Source of the DNA: an uncultured Bacteroidales bacterium
GTDB lineage: Bacteria; Bacteroidota; Bacteroidia; Bacteroidales; Bacteroidaceae
Direction of reading: 5' to 3'
Length of the DNA stretch: 64,000 nt
NCBI GenBank assembly: GCA_902779845.1
Contig: CACZCZ010000002.1
Location: 148,793 to 212,792 of the forward strand
Positions within the stretch are counted from its first letter, which is position 1. Each line of letters opens with the position of its first letter. A model generated the notes under the pieces. It was not told the DNA's origin and searched no databases. It saw only the letters and a program-made list of their open reading frames with translations. Positions 48,914 through 57,610 of this stretch are shown here, piece after piece. The translations under genes were made by a program, and so were the position numbers.

Positions 48914-51451
48914 ATGAAACGCCTATTTCTCATCGCATTGGCCGCTGTTATGCTTACTCCTATGACAGCCGATGCTGGTATCTTCAAGAAGAAGAGCAAA
49001 TCACAAACCGAACAGAGTGCACAACAATCCAAGGGCAAAAAGAGCAAGAAAGGAGCCCAGCCTCAGCCACAACGTCCTGCACCCCGCAGGGAGGTTCGTC
49101 CCGCAGCAATGCCCGGACTCTTCAACGTTCAGCACTATAAAGACGACTGGTACTTCCAGATTCCCGATTCTCTGATTGGGTGGCCTTTTCTCTCCACGAC
49201 ACGCTTCATCTCAACGCCTGTGGAGTTAGGTGTGTATGGTGGTGAGCTCGTCAGCAGTCATGTCCTCTACTGGGAGAAGGCGAACAACCGTCTGATGCTT
49301 CGCGCGATGGCCTACGACGCCTCGGCAGACAGCACCGACCAAATTCACCGCGCGCTGGTGGCCTCGACGGAAGACCCCATCATCGCCTCCTTCAAGCTTG
49401 ACAGTGTTGGCACCAAGACTGTACGCGACACCATCCCGGGCGACAGCATCAACGGCATACCGCAGCGTGTGAAGAAGCACACGACATATAGTGTCAGGAT
49501 GACAGATTTCCTGCGTGGTGAGAACGTGATCACAGGTCTCGGCGAGAATGCAAAGCGCTATAATGCCGCTGGCTTCAAGAGTGAGCAGAGTTACATCGAG
49601 AGCGTTCGAACCTACCCCATCAACACCGAAGTGCAAATGGTGAAGACGTATGGCGCCGTGGCCGCCAACCAAGCCAGTGTTGCCGGCCGGCTGACGGGCT
49701 TGATGACCTTCCGTCTGAACACCTCGTTTGTCCTGCTGCCGAAGGAGCCGATGCGCCCTCGCTACTTCGACAATCGCGTAGGCTATTTCATTGAGAGCCA
49801 CCGCGAATACAACGACGACCAACATCAGGTGCGCCGTCGCTATATGATTACGCGCTGGCGTCTGGAACCGAAGAGTGTCGAGGATGCAGAGCGCATGCAG
49901 CGTGGCGAACTGATAGAGCCCAAGAAGCCCATCGTCTATTACATTGACCCCGCTACGCCGAAGCAGTGGCGTAAGTACCTCATCGCCGGTGTCAACGACT
50001 GGCAGGTAGCCTTCGAGCAGGCCGGTTGGAAGAATGCCATCCGCGCTGAGGAATGGCCTGAGAATGCCGACTCGCTGGGCATGAGCCTCGAGGATGCCCG
50101 CTACTCGGTCATCCGCTACCTCGCCTCCCCTATCTCCAACGCCTACGGTCCTCACGTCAGCGATCCCCGCTCGGGTGAGATCATCGAGACACATATTGGC
50201 TGGTACCACAATGTGATGCAGCTCTGTCATGACTGGTATATGACACAAGCCGGCACCATCGACCCTCGCACACACAGCATGAAGTTCGATGATGAGCTGA
50301 TGGGCGAACTCATCCGTTTTGTCAGCAGCCACGAGGTCGGACACACGCTGGGTCTGCGCCACAATATGGGCGCCAGCAGCGCCACCCCCGTTGATAGCTT
50401 GCGCAACAAAGCGTGGGTGGAGGCCAACGGCCACACAGCCAGCATCATGGACTATGCGCGCTTCAACTACGTAGCACAGCCCGAGGACAACATCAGCACC
50501 GCCGGCATCTTCCCCCGCATCAACACCTATGATAAATGGGCCATCGAATGGGGCTATAAATATTTCCCCGAGATTGCTGAAGACGCCGGCGAGAAGGGAC
50601 GCCTCGCTGCTGCCGATGCCGAGCGTCTGATTCTAAACAAGATGACCATTGACAAGTTGACCAAGAGCCGACGCTACTGGTTTGGTGGCGAGGGCAACGA
50701 CAACGACCCACGTGCACAGACCGAAGACCTGGGCGACGATGCGATGCGTGCGAGCGACTATGGCATCAAAAACCTGAAGCGTATCATCACACAGCTGCCC
50801 CAGTGGGTTCGTGAAGAAGGCGACCTCGACGAGAACCTGGATCAGATGTTCGGAAGCGTAGTGGGCCAGATGCGCCGCTATGTAGGCCATGTCAGCCGCA
50901 ACATCGCCGGCCTCTACCACGATTACAAGAGCGTGGAGCAGACGGGGCCCGTGTATGTTCCGGAAGAGAAGGAACGTATGCAGCGTGCAATGAAGTGGCT
51001 CGACGAGCAGGTGCTGACAGAACCGACCTGGATTACGGAGGTCTCTTACATCAACCGTCTCACACGCGACGGCCAGCTCTATGCCAGGTCCCTGGCTGAT
51101 TTGTCGTTGTCTGTGCTGTGCTCCGCCCCCACTTTCAGCCGCATCGTCACATTCAGCAGCGCCAAGAACACCTATCAGCCCGAGAACTATGTCAATGACC
51201 TTGTACGCATGCTCTTCCGCGAGACAGCCACTGGTCAGAAGCTCAACCGCTGGCGCCGCTATGTCCAGGCTCAGGCCGTGCAGCGCCTCATCCAATCATG
51301 GAGCTCTTCGACGAAGGAAGAATCCCACGCTTATGTGACCATGGCTCTGCAGCAGATTCAGCAGCGCGTGCGTGCTGCCGGCGGTGATGCTGCTACGCGT
51401 GCTCACTACAAGGACATTGATCAACAGATTACCCTGACATTCGAAAAATAA
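48914..51451 (+). CDS. Secreted zinc-dependent metalloprotease (DUF5117/DUF5118 type)
   Basis: The 845-residue protein has a signal peptide (KRLFLIALAAVMLTPMTADA) and a Lys/Gln-rich linker. Next comes a ~330-residue N-terminal region resembling DUF5118 and DUF5117, and a metzincin-like catalytic domain with HEVGHTLGLRHN (HExxHxxGxxH) starting at His473 and a following Met-turn-like SIMDYA. The ~300-residue C-terminal part is helical. It is probably periplasmic or surface-exposed; substrates are unknown. No nearby canonical promoter box; the MscS gene precedes it by 49 bases and it may be read with it. Confidence 0.9.
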   Translation: MKRLFLIALAAVMLTPMTADAGIFKKKSKSQTEQSAQQSKGKKSKKGAQPQPQRPAPRREVRPAAMPGLFNVQHYKDDWYFQIPDSLIGWPFLSTTRFISTPVELGVYGGELVSSHVLYWEKANNRLMLRAMAYDASADSTDQIHRALVASTEDPIIASFKLDSVGTKTVRDTIPGDSINGIPQRVKKHTTYSVRMTDFLRGENVITGLGENAKRYNAAGFKSEQSYIESVRTYPINTEVQMVKTYGAVAANQASVAGRLTGLMTFRLNTSFVLLPKEPMRPRYFDNRVGYFIESHREYNDDQHQVRRRYMITRWRLEPKSVEDAERMQRGELIEPKKPIVYYIDPATPKQWRKYLIAGVNDWQVAFEQAGWKNAIRAEEWPENADSLGMSLEDARYSVIRYLASPISNAYGPHVSDPRSGEIIETHIGWYHNVMQLCHDWYMTQAGTIDPRTHSMKFDDELMGELIRFVSSHEVGHTLGLRHNMGASSATPVDSLRNKAWVEANGHTASIMDYARFNYVAQPEDNISTAGIFPRINTYDKWAIEWGYKYFPEIAEDAGEKGRLAAADAERLILNKMTIDKLTKSRRYWFGGEGNDNDPRAQTEDLGDDAMRASDYGIKNLKRIITQLPQWVREEGDLDENLDQMFGSVVGQMRRYVGHVSRNIAGLYHDYKSVEQTGPVYVPEEKERMQRAMKWLDEQVLTEPTWITEVSYINRLTRDGQLYARSLADLSLSVLCSAPTFSRIVTFSSAKNTYQPENYVNDLVRMLFRETATGQKLNRWRRYVQAQAVQRLIQSWSSSTKEESHAYVTMALQQIQQRVRAAGGDAATRAHYKDIDQQITLTFEK

Positions 51452-51464
51452 GTCATACAGCCCT

Positions 51465-53726
51465 ATGGCAGCACTCATAACCGACCTTGCGCTCATCCTG
51501 ATATGCGCGGGGGTGATGACACTCATCTTCAAGAAGCTCAAGCAACCGCTGGTTCTGGGATATATCGTAGCTGGTTTCCTGGCCTCTCCGAATATGCCCT
51601 ATATGCCCAGTGTGAGCGACCTCGAAGGTGTCCATCTTTGGAGTGACATCGGTGTCATCTTCCTCCTCTTCGCTTTGGGACTTGAGTTCTCTTTCAAGAA
51701 GATTATGAAGATGGGCTCGGCGCCCATCATCGCGGCCATCACCATCATCACCTCAATGATGGCCGTGGGCTTCTTCACCGGCAAGGCCTTCGGTTGGAGT
51801 CAGATGGACAGCATCTTCCTGGGTGGCATGCTGGCGATGTCCTCTACGACCATCATCTTCAAGGCGTTTGAGGACATGGGCCTGCGCCAACAGCGATTTG
51901 CCAGCCTGGTGCTAAGCGTGCTCATCATCGAGGACATCCTGGCCATTGTGTTAATGGTGATGCTCTCGACACTGGCCGTGAGCCAACAGTTCCAAGGCAT
52001 TCAGATGGCCACCAGCATCCTGAAGCTGGTGTTCTTCCTGGTGCTGTGGTTTGTGGTTGGCATATACATGATTCCTCTGTTCCTGAAGAAGGTGAAGCCG
52101 TTAATGAGCAACGAGACCATGCTCATTGTGGCCTTGGGCCTGTGTTTCGGAATGGTTGTGTTAGCTTCCTCTGTGGGTTTCTCGCCTGCTTTCGGTGCCT
52201 TCATCATGGGCAGCATTCTGGCTGAAACAGTAGAAGCCGAGCACATCGAACATCTCGTGGCACCGGTGAAAGACCTCTTCGGCGCCATCTTCTTCGTGTC
52301 AGTGGGTATGATGGTAGATGTCGCATTGATTGGACACTACATTGTGCCTATTCTATGCATCATCATAGCCATCATGATTGGGCAGACGGTGTTCAGCACA
52401 GGCGGTTTCCTGCTGGCAGGCCAACCGCTGAAGACCGCGATGCAGTGCAGTTTCTCCCTGACGCAGATCGGTGAGTTTGCCTTCATCCTTGCCACACTGG
52501 GCACCTCGTTGAGCGTGACCAGCGACTTCCTCTACCCCATCGTGGTTGCCGTGTCGGTGTTCACCACCTTCACCACACCTTATATGATACGTCTGGCCGA
52601 GCCTGCCTATAACCTTGTTGACCGCCATGTCCCCAAACGCTGGAAGCGCCTGCTGGATCACTACGCCGGTGGCGAACCGAATGTCATAGGTCAGGAGAAC
52701 CACTGGAAGGCTTATCTGTCACAAATCGCGAAAATCGTGCTCATCTTCGGTGTCCTGAGTATCGCTATTCTCACACTGATGTACCAGTTCGCCGAGCCGA
52801 TTTTTGAAGGTTTGTTGCCTGCACCCTGGAACGACCTCTGCATGGCAGCGTTGACGTTGCTGTTCGTGTCACCCTTTGTGCGCGCATTGATGATGAAGAA
52901 GAACCACAGCCAGAAATTTCAGATGCTGTGGAACAGTAACCGTGCAAACCGTGCCCCGCTCATTGCTGTTCAGACACTGCGCATCACTCTGGGCATCGCG
53001 CTGGTGGCCTATGTCGTGGGTCACACTTTGCATTGGGGTGGTGCCCTCGGTATTTTAGTCGTTGCGGCCATCATCATCTTCATCATCAGCAGCCGCTCGC
53101 TGAAGCAGCAGAGCATCCAACTGGAAAAGACCTTCACCGAGAATCTCAACCTGCGCGAGCGTCAAGCCGATGCCCGCTCCACACGTCTGAAGTTTGAGGG
53201 GCGCCTGATGGAACGCGACGTACATCTCTCCGACTTCACCATCCCCATTGGCGTGCCATGGGCGGGTGACTCGCTGGCAAAGCTGAACCTGGGTCGTCGC
53301 TTCGGTGTGCATATAGTGTCTGTTGTCCGCGGCAACCACCGCATCAACATCCCTTCAGGCTCAACCGCCATCCTCCCCGGCGACCGTCTTCAGGTCATCG
53401 GTTCCGACAAAGCGCTCTCCGCTTTCGGCCAGGCGCTGGAGGAGCAAGCACGCCAGTATTCCTCAGAAGACATCGTAAAAACAGAGATGAAGCTCCGCCG
53501 CCTCGTCATCGGCTTCGACTCGCCGTTCAGAGGGAAGACCATTCAAGACAGCGGCATCCGCCAGGACTTCCACTGCCTCGTCGTGGGCATGGAGAAAGAG
53601 GACAGCGAACGCCTCGTCTCGCCCAACGTCCAGACGCCCTTCCATGTCGGTGATGTCCTGTGGATTGTAGGCGAGGAGGAGGACCTGACCCGATTGGAAA
53701 AAGCAAGTAGCAATTCTGAGAAATGA
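51465..53726 (+). CDS. CPA2 cation:proton antiporter with two RCK_C domains
   Basis: The 753-residue protein carries an Na+/H+ exchanger domain of the KefB/CPA2 type (LGYIVAGFLASPN, DIGVIFLLFALGLEFSFKKI, GGMLAMSSTTIIFKAFEDM, SVGMMVDVALIG). Extra membrane segments (about 430-540) follow, then two tandem TrkA-C/RCK_C regulatory domains (VHLSDFTIPIGVPWAGDSLAKLNL; LRRLVIGFDSPFRGKTIQDSG). The NAD-binding RCK_N domain of KefB/KefC is absent. It probably exchanges K+ or Na+ for protons. The PHP-domain gene overlaps its stop by 4 bases. Confidence 0.92.
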   Translation: MAALITDLALILICAGVMTLIFKKLKQPLVLGYIVAGFLASPNMPYMPSVSDLEGVHLWSDIGVIFLLFALGLEFSFKKIMKMGSAPIIAAITIITSMMAVGFFTGKAFGWSQMDSIFLGGMLAMSSTTIIFKAFEDMGLRQQRFASLVLSVLIIEDILAIVLMVMLSTLAVSQQFQGIQMATSILKLVFFLVLWFVVGIYMIPLFLKKVKPLMSNETMLIVALGLCFGMVVLASSVGFSPAFGAFIMGSILAETVEAEHIEHLVAPVKDLFGAIFFVSVGMMVDVALIGHYIVPILCIIIAIMIGQTVFSTGGFLLAGQPLKTAMQCSFSLTQIGEFAFILATLGTSLSVTSDFLYPIVVAVSVFTTFTTPYMIRLAEPAYNLVDRHVPKRWKRLLDHYAGGEPNVIGQENHWKAYLSQIAKIVLIFGVLSIAILTLMYQFAEPIFEGLLPAPWNDLCMAALTLLFVSPFVRALMMKKNHSQKFQMLWNSNRANRAPLIAVQTLRITLGIALVAYVVGHTLHWGGALGILVVAAIIIFIISSRSLKQQSIQLEKTFTENLNLRERQADARSTRLKFEGRLMERDVHLSDFTIPIGVPWAGDSLAKLNLGRRFGVHIVSVVRGNHRINIPSGSTAILPGDRLQVIGSDKALSAFGQALEEQARQYSSEDIVKTEMKLRRLVIGFDSPFRGKTIQDSGIRQDFHCLVVGMEKEDSERLVSPNVQTPFHVGDVLWIVGEEEDLTRLEKASSNSEK

Positions 53727-54448
53727 AAGCGCTCTTCGATCCCCATACACACACCATCGCCTCCGGCCACGCCTACTCCACCCTTCAGGAAATGGCACAG
53801 GCAGCCGCCGAGAAAGGCATTCAGGTTCTCGGCATCACGGAGCACGCGCCTGGCATCCCCGGCACGTGCGACCCTATCTATTTCCGCAACCTCCATGTGG
53901 TGCCACGCGAGATGTATGGCGTTCGCCTGCTCTTGGGCGTGGAGTTGAACATCTTGGACACCACAGGCCGCTTAGACCTCGATGAACATCACTATCGCTG
54001 CTGTGACCTCCGCATTGCCGGGATGCATTCGCTATGCTGGGAGGGTGGCACACCCGCTCAGAACACCGAAGCGATGCTCGCGGCCATCCACAATCCCTGG
54101 ACACACATCATCAGCCATCCTGGCGACGGCACTGCCGAGCTCTTCTTTGAGCCGATAGTGCTGGCAGCCCGCGACACACATACCTTGTTGGAGATCAATT
54201 CCTCCAGCATGATTCCCTCGCGCCACAAAGAGGTGGCGCGCCCCAACAATCTGGAAATCTTGCGCCTTTGCCGCAAGCACGATATACCCGTGATTCTGGG
54301 TAGCGATGCACATATCTCCTTCTCAATCGCCGACTATCGTTATGCCCTGCCCCTGCTCGCCGAGACAGACTTCCCCGACGAACTGGTCATGAACTACTGG
54401 CCCGAGCAGGCGCTGGCCTACTTGGGAATCGAGAATTCAAAATGCTGA
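53723..54448 (+). CDS. PHP-domain phosphatase (YcdX-like)
   Basis: The 241-residue PHP fold protein has the metal-binding motifs DPHTHTIASGHAYST and GITEHAPGIPG, later VELNILD, HIISHPGDG, and LGSDAHISFSIAD. YcdX-type enzymes are trinuclear-zinc phosphatases in the cytoplasm; the substrate is unsettled. It overlaps the antiporter stop in an ATGA arrangement, and its last 31 bases overlap the 3' end of the convergent M15 peptidase gene. Confidence 0.9.
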   Translation: MKALFDPHTHTIASGHAYSTLQEMAQAAAEKGIQVLGITEHAPGIPGTCDPIYFRNLHVVPREMYGVRLLLGVELNILDTTGRLDLDEHHYRCCDLRIAGMHSLCWEGGTPAQNTEAMLAAIHNPWTHIISHPGDGTAELFFEPIVLAARDTHTLLEINSSSMIPSRHKEVARPNNLEILRLCRKHDIPVILGSDAHISFSIADYRYALPLLAETDFPDELVMNYWPEQALAYLGIENSKC

Positions 54449-55101
54449 TAGTCTTTCTGTGACTTCCAGTCGCCGCCCCATCGGAAGCCCTCTGCCGTGA
54501 ACAATCTGTATGCCAAATCCTTGCGGTCAATCTTGTAAGGAATATCCTTGCGGCTATCACGGCGGAATGCATAAGGCTTTCCAGCAGCAGGCACCACGCT
54601 ACGGCCCTTCACATAAGGATTGTACAAGGGATTCAGGTCAATGGCCAGACCGTAGCCATGTTTGGAGATGGCTGTGGTGGAATTGGTGATGAAGCGGAAG
54701 TTGAAACACGATGTGTTGTTGTCCTGCATCGACGCCTCATCATCGCCCTGATAGTCATCCATCAGTTTCATCTTTTCGATGCGATAGCCCGCCTCATAGA
54801 GTTTGCGGAAGATGCGCAGCACGCGGTCGGCAATCTGTCTGTTGACCACCATCTCACCTTGCCTTGTCTGCCCGTTGGCATCCTTGTAGGACATTCTCAG
54901 ATAACGCAGTTCCTGGCGTAAGCTGGCGGGCGTAGAGGTCTTCCATGTGTTTCCATTGCGCATCCGAACCATCAGGGCATCACTGATGGTGTCCTGTGTA
55001 AAAATGGGCGATGTCGCCTTCTGTGCGCAAACCAGCCCCCCTTGCCACAGCAGCAGCAAGAGCAGGCCTAGTCTGGCTCTCGGAAACAGGAAGGGGTTCA
55101 T
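54418..55101 (-). CDS. M15 family metallopeptidase
   Basis: The 227-residue protein has a hydrophobic signal sequence (FPRARLGLLLLLLWQGGLVCAQ). The C-terminal half resembles D-alanyl-D-alanine carboxypeptidase/M15C enzymes: TSCFNFRFITNSTTAISKHGYGLAIDLNPLYNPYV holds the zinc-binding His and Asp, and AFRRDSRKDIPYKI ... GFRWGGDWKSQKDYQHFEF holds the final His. It probably trims peptidoglycan peptides in the periplasm. It starts directly after the stop of the histidine-kinase-like gene and converges, overlapping, with the PHP gene. Confidence 0.88.
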   Translation of the reverse strand: MNPFLFPRARLGLLLLLLWQGGLVCAQKATSPIFTQDTISDALMVRMRNGNTWKTSTPASLRQELRYLRMSYKDANGQTRQGEMVVNRQIADRVLRIFRKLYEAGYRIEKMKLMDDYQGDDEASMQDNNTSCFNFRFITNSTTAISKHGYGLAIDLNPLYNPYVKGRSVVPAAGKPYAFRRDSRKDIPYKIDRKDLAYRLFTAEGFRWGGDWKSQKDYQHFEFSIPK

Positions 55102-56481
55102 TTACACCGTCAGACTCAGCACAAAGCGGGTTCCTTTGGTGAATTCGGGGTCGATGTATATCTCGCCGTCCATCTTCGTGGCCATCAGTTGGCAGATGGG
55201 CAGACCGAGACCGTCGCCTTGCGTAAGGTCACGCACCGCCAGGAAGGCTTTGAAGATCTCTTCGCGCTGCTCCTCGGGAACGAAGGAACCCGTGTTGGAG
55301 ACAAGGAACTGATGCTTGTGAGCACCACGCTTCTTGAATTCCAGGCGGATATGCCCATCGACAGGCGTGTACTTGGCAGCATTCTGCAGCAAATGGAGCA
55401 GAATACGTCCCACATAATCCTTATTGATCATCGCGCTCATCTTAGGCACATCCATCGCCAGGACTACGCCTGTCTGCACCTTATCGCGAATCTTATCCAT
55501 CAGTTCCTCGCAGAACGGCGGCAGCATGGTATCCTCCAAATCCACCTTCTCCTCAATGGTAGTCTCCAGCTGCGACAGCGTCTGGATGTGTGCTGCAAAA
55601 CTCTGCAGGGCGCGCACCTCGGGTTGTCCGCTGTCCAGCTTCTTCAGCGTAGGCGTCAACTGTGCCGAGATATTGCTGATGAACTTTGCCTTCAAGGCAT
55701 TGTTCTCGTTGGCGCGGCGAATGGACTTCTTCTGCTTACGCGTCAGAACCACAAGGCGCAACAGCACCATAGCGCCCACCACCAGGGCTGCAGCCAGCAC
55801 AGCTGAGAGCACGCAGAGTGCTGCGATGTAACGTCCGCGTGCTGCCAAATCGTTATCTTTCTCGTCGATGGAAGCCTGACACTCAGCAATTTTCTGTTCC
55901 AGCGCCAACCGCTCGTCAGCAGCCTTGAGCTCATTCATGGAGTCCTTCCAGGCAATATAACCGCTGTAGGCCTGCGCCGTCATGGCAGCACTACCCGACT
56001 TGCGGCCGCTCTCTATCAGCATCTGATAGACATCGTCAACCTTGTCGTACTCCTTCTCGGCCATCAGCTTTGCAGCCATCTCCTTGAAAACGGCATTGCC
56101 CTGCGTTGTCTGCCCGAAGGTGTAATGGTAAACAGCTTTGTTGTAGAGCAGGTCGCTCTTCACTTTCTCGTTTTTCGAGGCATTCGCGTGGCGCTCCATG
56201 TGCTCCAACTGTTCCTTGACGCGCTCGCTACGGCGCATCTTCATGTACATGGTCATGCGTGCACGAGCTACCTTATAGCGCTCCTCTGCGGCAGTCTTTG
56301 AATCCATCTTCGAAGCAGCAATGCCACGTTCGATGTCTGCCAGCATATCAAATGCCGCCTGATACTGTCCTGCTGTCACAGCAGCCTCTGCACGCTGCCA
56401 GCGCTGAGATTCCTGTTGCGCACTGGCAGAGCCCCACCAGCACAACATCGTAAATATCAAAACAAATATTTTTCTACTCAT
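55102..56481 (-). CDS. Membrane histidine-kinase-like protein lacking the phosphoacceptor His
   Basis: The 459-residue protein has a signal peptide, ~170 periplasmic residues of TPR-like helices (RWQRAEAAVTAGQYQAAFDMLADI), a coiled segment, one transmembrane helix (YIAALCVLSAVLAAALVVGAMVLLRLVV) and a cytoplasmic kinase-like part. The ATP-binding domain is complete in outline: ILLHLLQNAAKYTP (N box) and DGLGLPICQLMATKMDGEI (G box). Where the H box (ISHELRTPL) is expected, it reads ISAQLTPTL, so the histidine is Ala273. No response regulator is adjacent. The M15 peptidase gene follows without spacing. Confidence 0.85.
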   Translation of the reverse strand: MSRKIFVLIFTMLCWWGSASAQQESQRWQRAEAAVTAGQYQAAFDMLADIERGIAASKMDSKTAAEERYKVARARMTMYMKMRRSERVKEQLEHMERHANASKNEKVKSDLLYNKAVYHYTFGQTTQGNAVFKEMAAKLMAEKEYDKVDDVYQMLIESGRKSGSAAMTAQAYSGYIAWKDSMNELKAADERLALEQKIAECQASIDEKDNDLAARGRYIAALCVLSAVLAAALVVGAMVLLRLVVLTRKQKKSIRRANENNALKAKFISNISAQLTPTLKKLDSGQPEVRALQSFAAHIQTLSQLETTIEEKVDLEDTMLPPFCEELMDKIRDKVQTGVVLAMDVPKMSAMINKDYVGRILLHLLQNAAKYTPVDGHIRLEFKKRGAHKHQFLVSNTGSFVPEEQREEIFKAFLAVRDLTQGDGLGLPICQLMATKMDGEIYIDPEFTKGTRFVLSLTV

Positions 56482-56510
56482 AATATAATAATGTTATCAC
56501 TTTTTCCGTC

Positions 56511-56520
56511 TGCAAAGTTA
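56511..56520 (-). promoter_or_regulatory. -7 promoter box for the kinase-like gene
   Basis: TAACTTTGCA on the minus strand, 29 bases upstream of the ATG. Confidence 0.6.
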
Positions 56521-56594
56521 CGAAGAATAATACGAAAAGCCATCAATATTTATCAGTTTTTCATGCTTTTTTTGCATAATTGCTCATCTTTCCC

Positions 56595-56604
56595 TACCTT
56601 TGTC
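56595..56604 (+). promoter_or_regulatory. -7 promoter box for the esterase gene
   Basis: TACCTTTGTC, 29 bases upstream of the ATG at 56634. Confidence 0.6.
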
Positions 56605-56633
56605 CTCGAAAAACATACAAAACGCACATATTT

Positions 56634-57599
56634 ATGAAAAGAATGAATCTGAAACTGCGTAACGTCATCGCAGTTCTCCCCCTTTTCCTTGCGACAATGG
56701 CCAACGCACAGCCCGCTGGCGGCTTTGGCGGTGTCCAGGTGCAGTCATCATTGGAGACATCCCAGGTGTGGAAGGATGTCAACTACGTCGGCGACGACAA
56801 AGGCTACCACACCTGCGACATCTATCTGCCCAAGCAGCAGAAGAAAGCATATCCCGTTGTAATTCACATATATGGAAGTGCCTGGTTCAACAACAACGGT
56901 AAGGGCGCTGCCGACCTTGGCACCATCGTCAAGGCGCTGCTCAATGCAGGTTATGCCGTAGTCTGCCCCAACCATCGTTCGAGCGGCGATGCCCATTGGC
57001 CGGCACAGCTTCATGACATCAAGGCCGTCGTACGCTTCATTCGCGGCGAAGCCAAGCGCTATCACTTCGATCCCAAGTTCATCGCCACCAGCGGCTTCTC
57101 CTCTGGTGGTCATCTCGCCTCAACGACTGCTACGACCAGCGGCACCAAACGCGCGCAGGTCGGCACCGTGGACATCGACCTCGAAGGCTCGCTGGGCAAG
57201 TACACCAAAAAGAGCAGCACCGTCAACGCTGCCTGCGACTGGTCGGGCCCCATTGACCTGACAGCCATGGACTGTGATGAACACATGACAATGGGCGACC
57301 GCAGCCCCGAAGACATCCTCTTGGATGCAGACCTCTCCCAAGAGCCTGATAAATACCTCAGCCTCAGCGCACATACATACATCGATGCCAACGATCCGCC
57401 CGTGATTGTCTTCCACGGCGAGAAGGACAATGTCGTTCCCTGCTGCCAAGGCAAGAAGTTCTATGAGCTGCTGAAAGCTGCCGGCGTCACCACCGAAGCC
57501 ACCTTCGTACCTGAAGGGGGGCACGGCTTCAACATGTACAGCGAAGAGAACCTCCAGAAGATGATTCGTTTCCTCGACGCTGCACGCAACCGCAGGTAG
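56634..57599 (+). CDS. Secreted alpha/beta hydrolase (esterase type)
   Basis: The 321-residue protein has a signal peptide (LRNVIAVLPLFLATMANAQ) followed by a BD-FAE/carboxylesterase-like fold. The oxyanion region is VIHIYGSAWFNNNGKG, the nucleophile elbow GFSSGGHLAS (GxSxG), the acid in VIVFHGEKDNVVP and the base in EGGHGFNM. Relatives deacylate plant or host glycans or other esters. The frame extends upstream to 56580 across the promoter box, so 56634 is chosen; 56643 is also possible. It converges with preA. Confidence 0.9.
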   Translation: MKRMNLKLRNVIAVLPLFLATMANAQPAGGFGGVQVQSSLETSQVWKDVNYVGDDKGYHTCDIYLPKQQKKAYPVVIHIYGSAWFNNNGKGAADLGTIVKALLNAGYAVVCPNHRSSGDAHWPAQLHDIKAVVRFIRGEAKRYHFDPKFIATSGFSSGGHLASTTATTSGTKRAQVGTVDIDLEGSLGKYTKKSSTVNAACDWSGPIDLTAMDCDEHMTMGDRSPEDILLDADLSQEPDKYLSLSAHTYIDANDPPVIVFHGEKDNVVPCCQGKKFYELLKAAGVTTEATFVPEGGHGFNMYSEENLQKMIRFLDAARNRR

Positions 57600-57610
57600 C
57601 CCTCTTTCTC

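Noticed and set aside
49226-50434. Minus-strand 402-codon ORF opposite the metalloprotease
   Set aside because: Antisense shadow; the opposite strand encodes the conserved HExxHxxGxxH domain.
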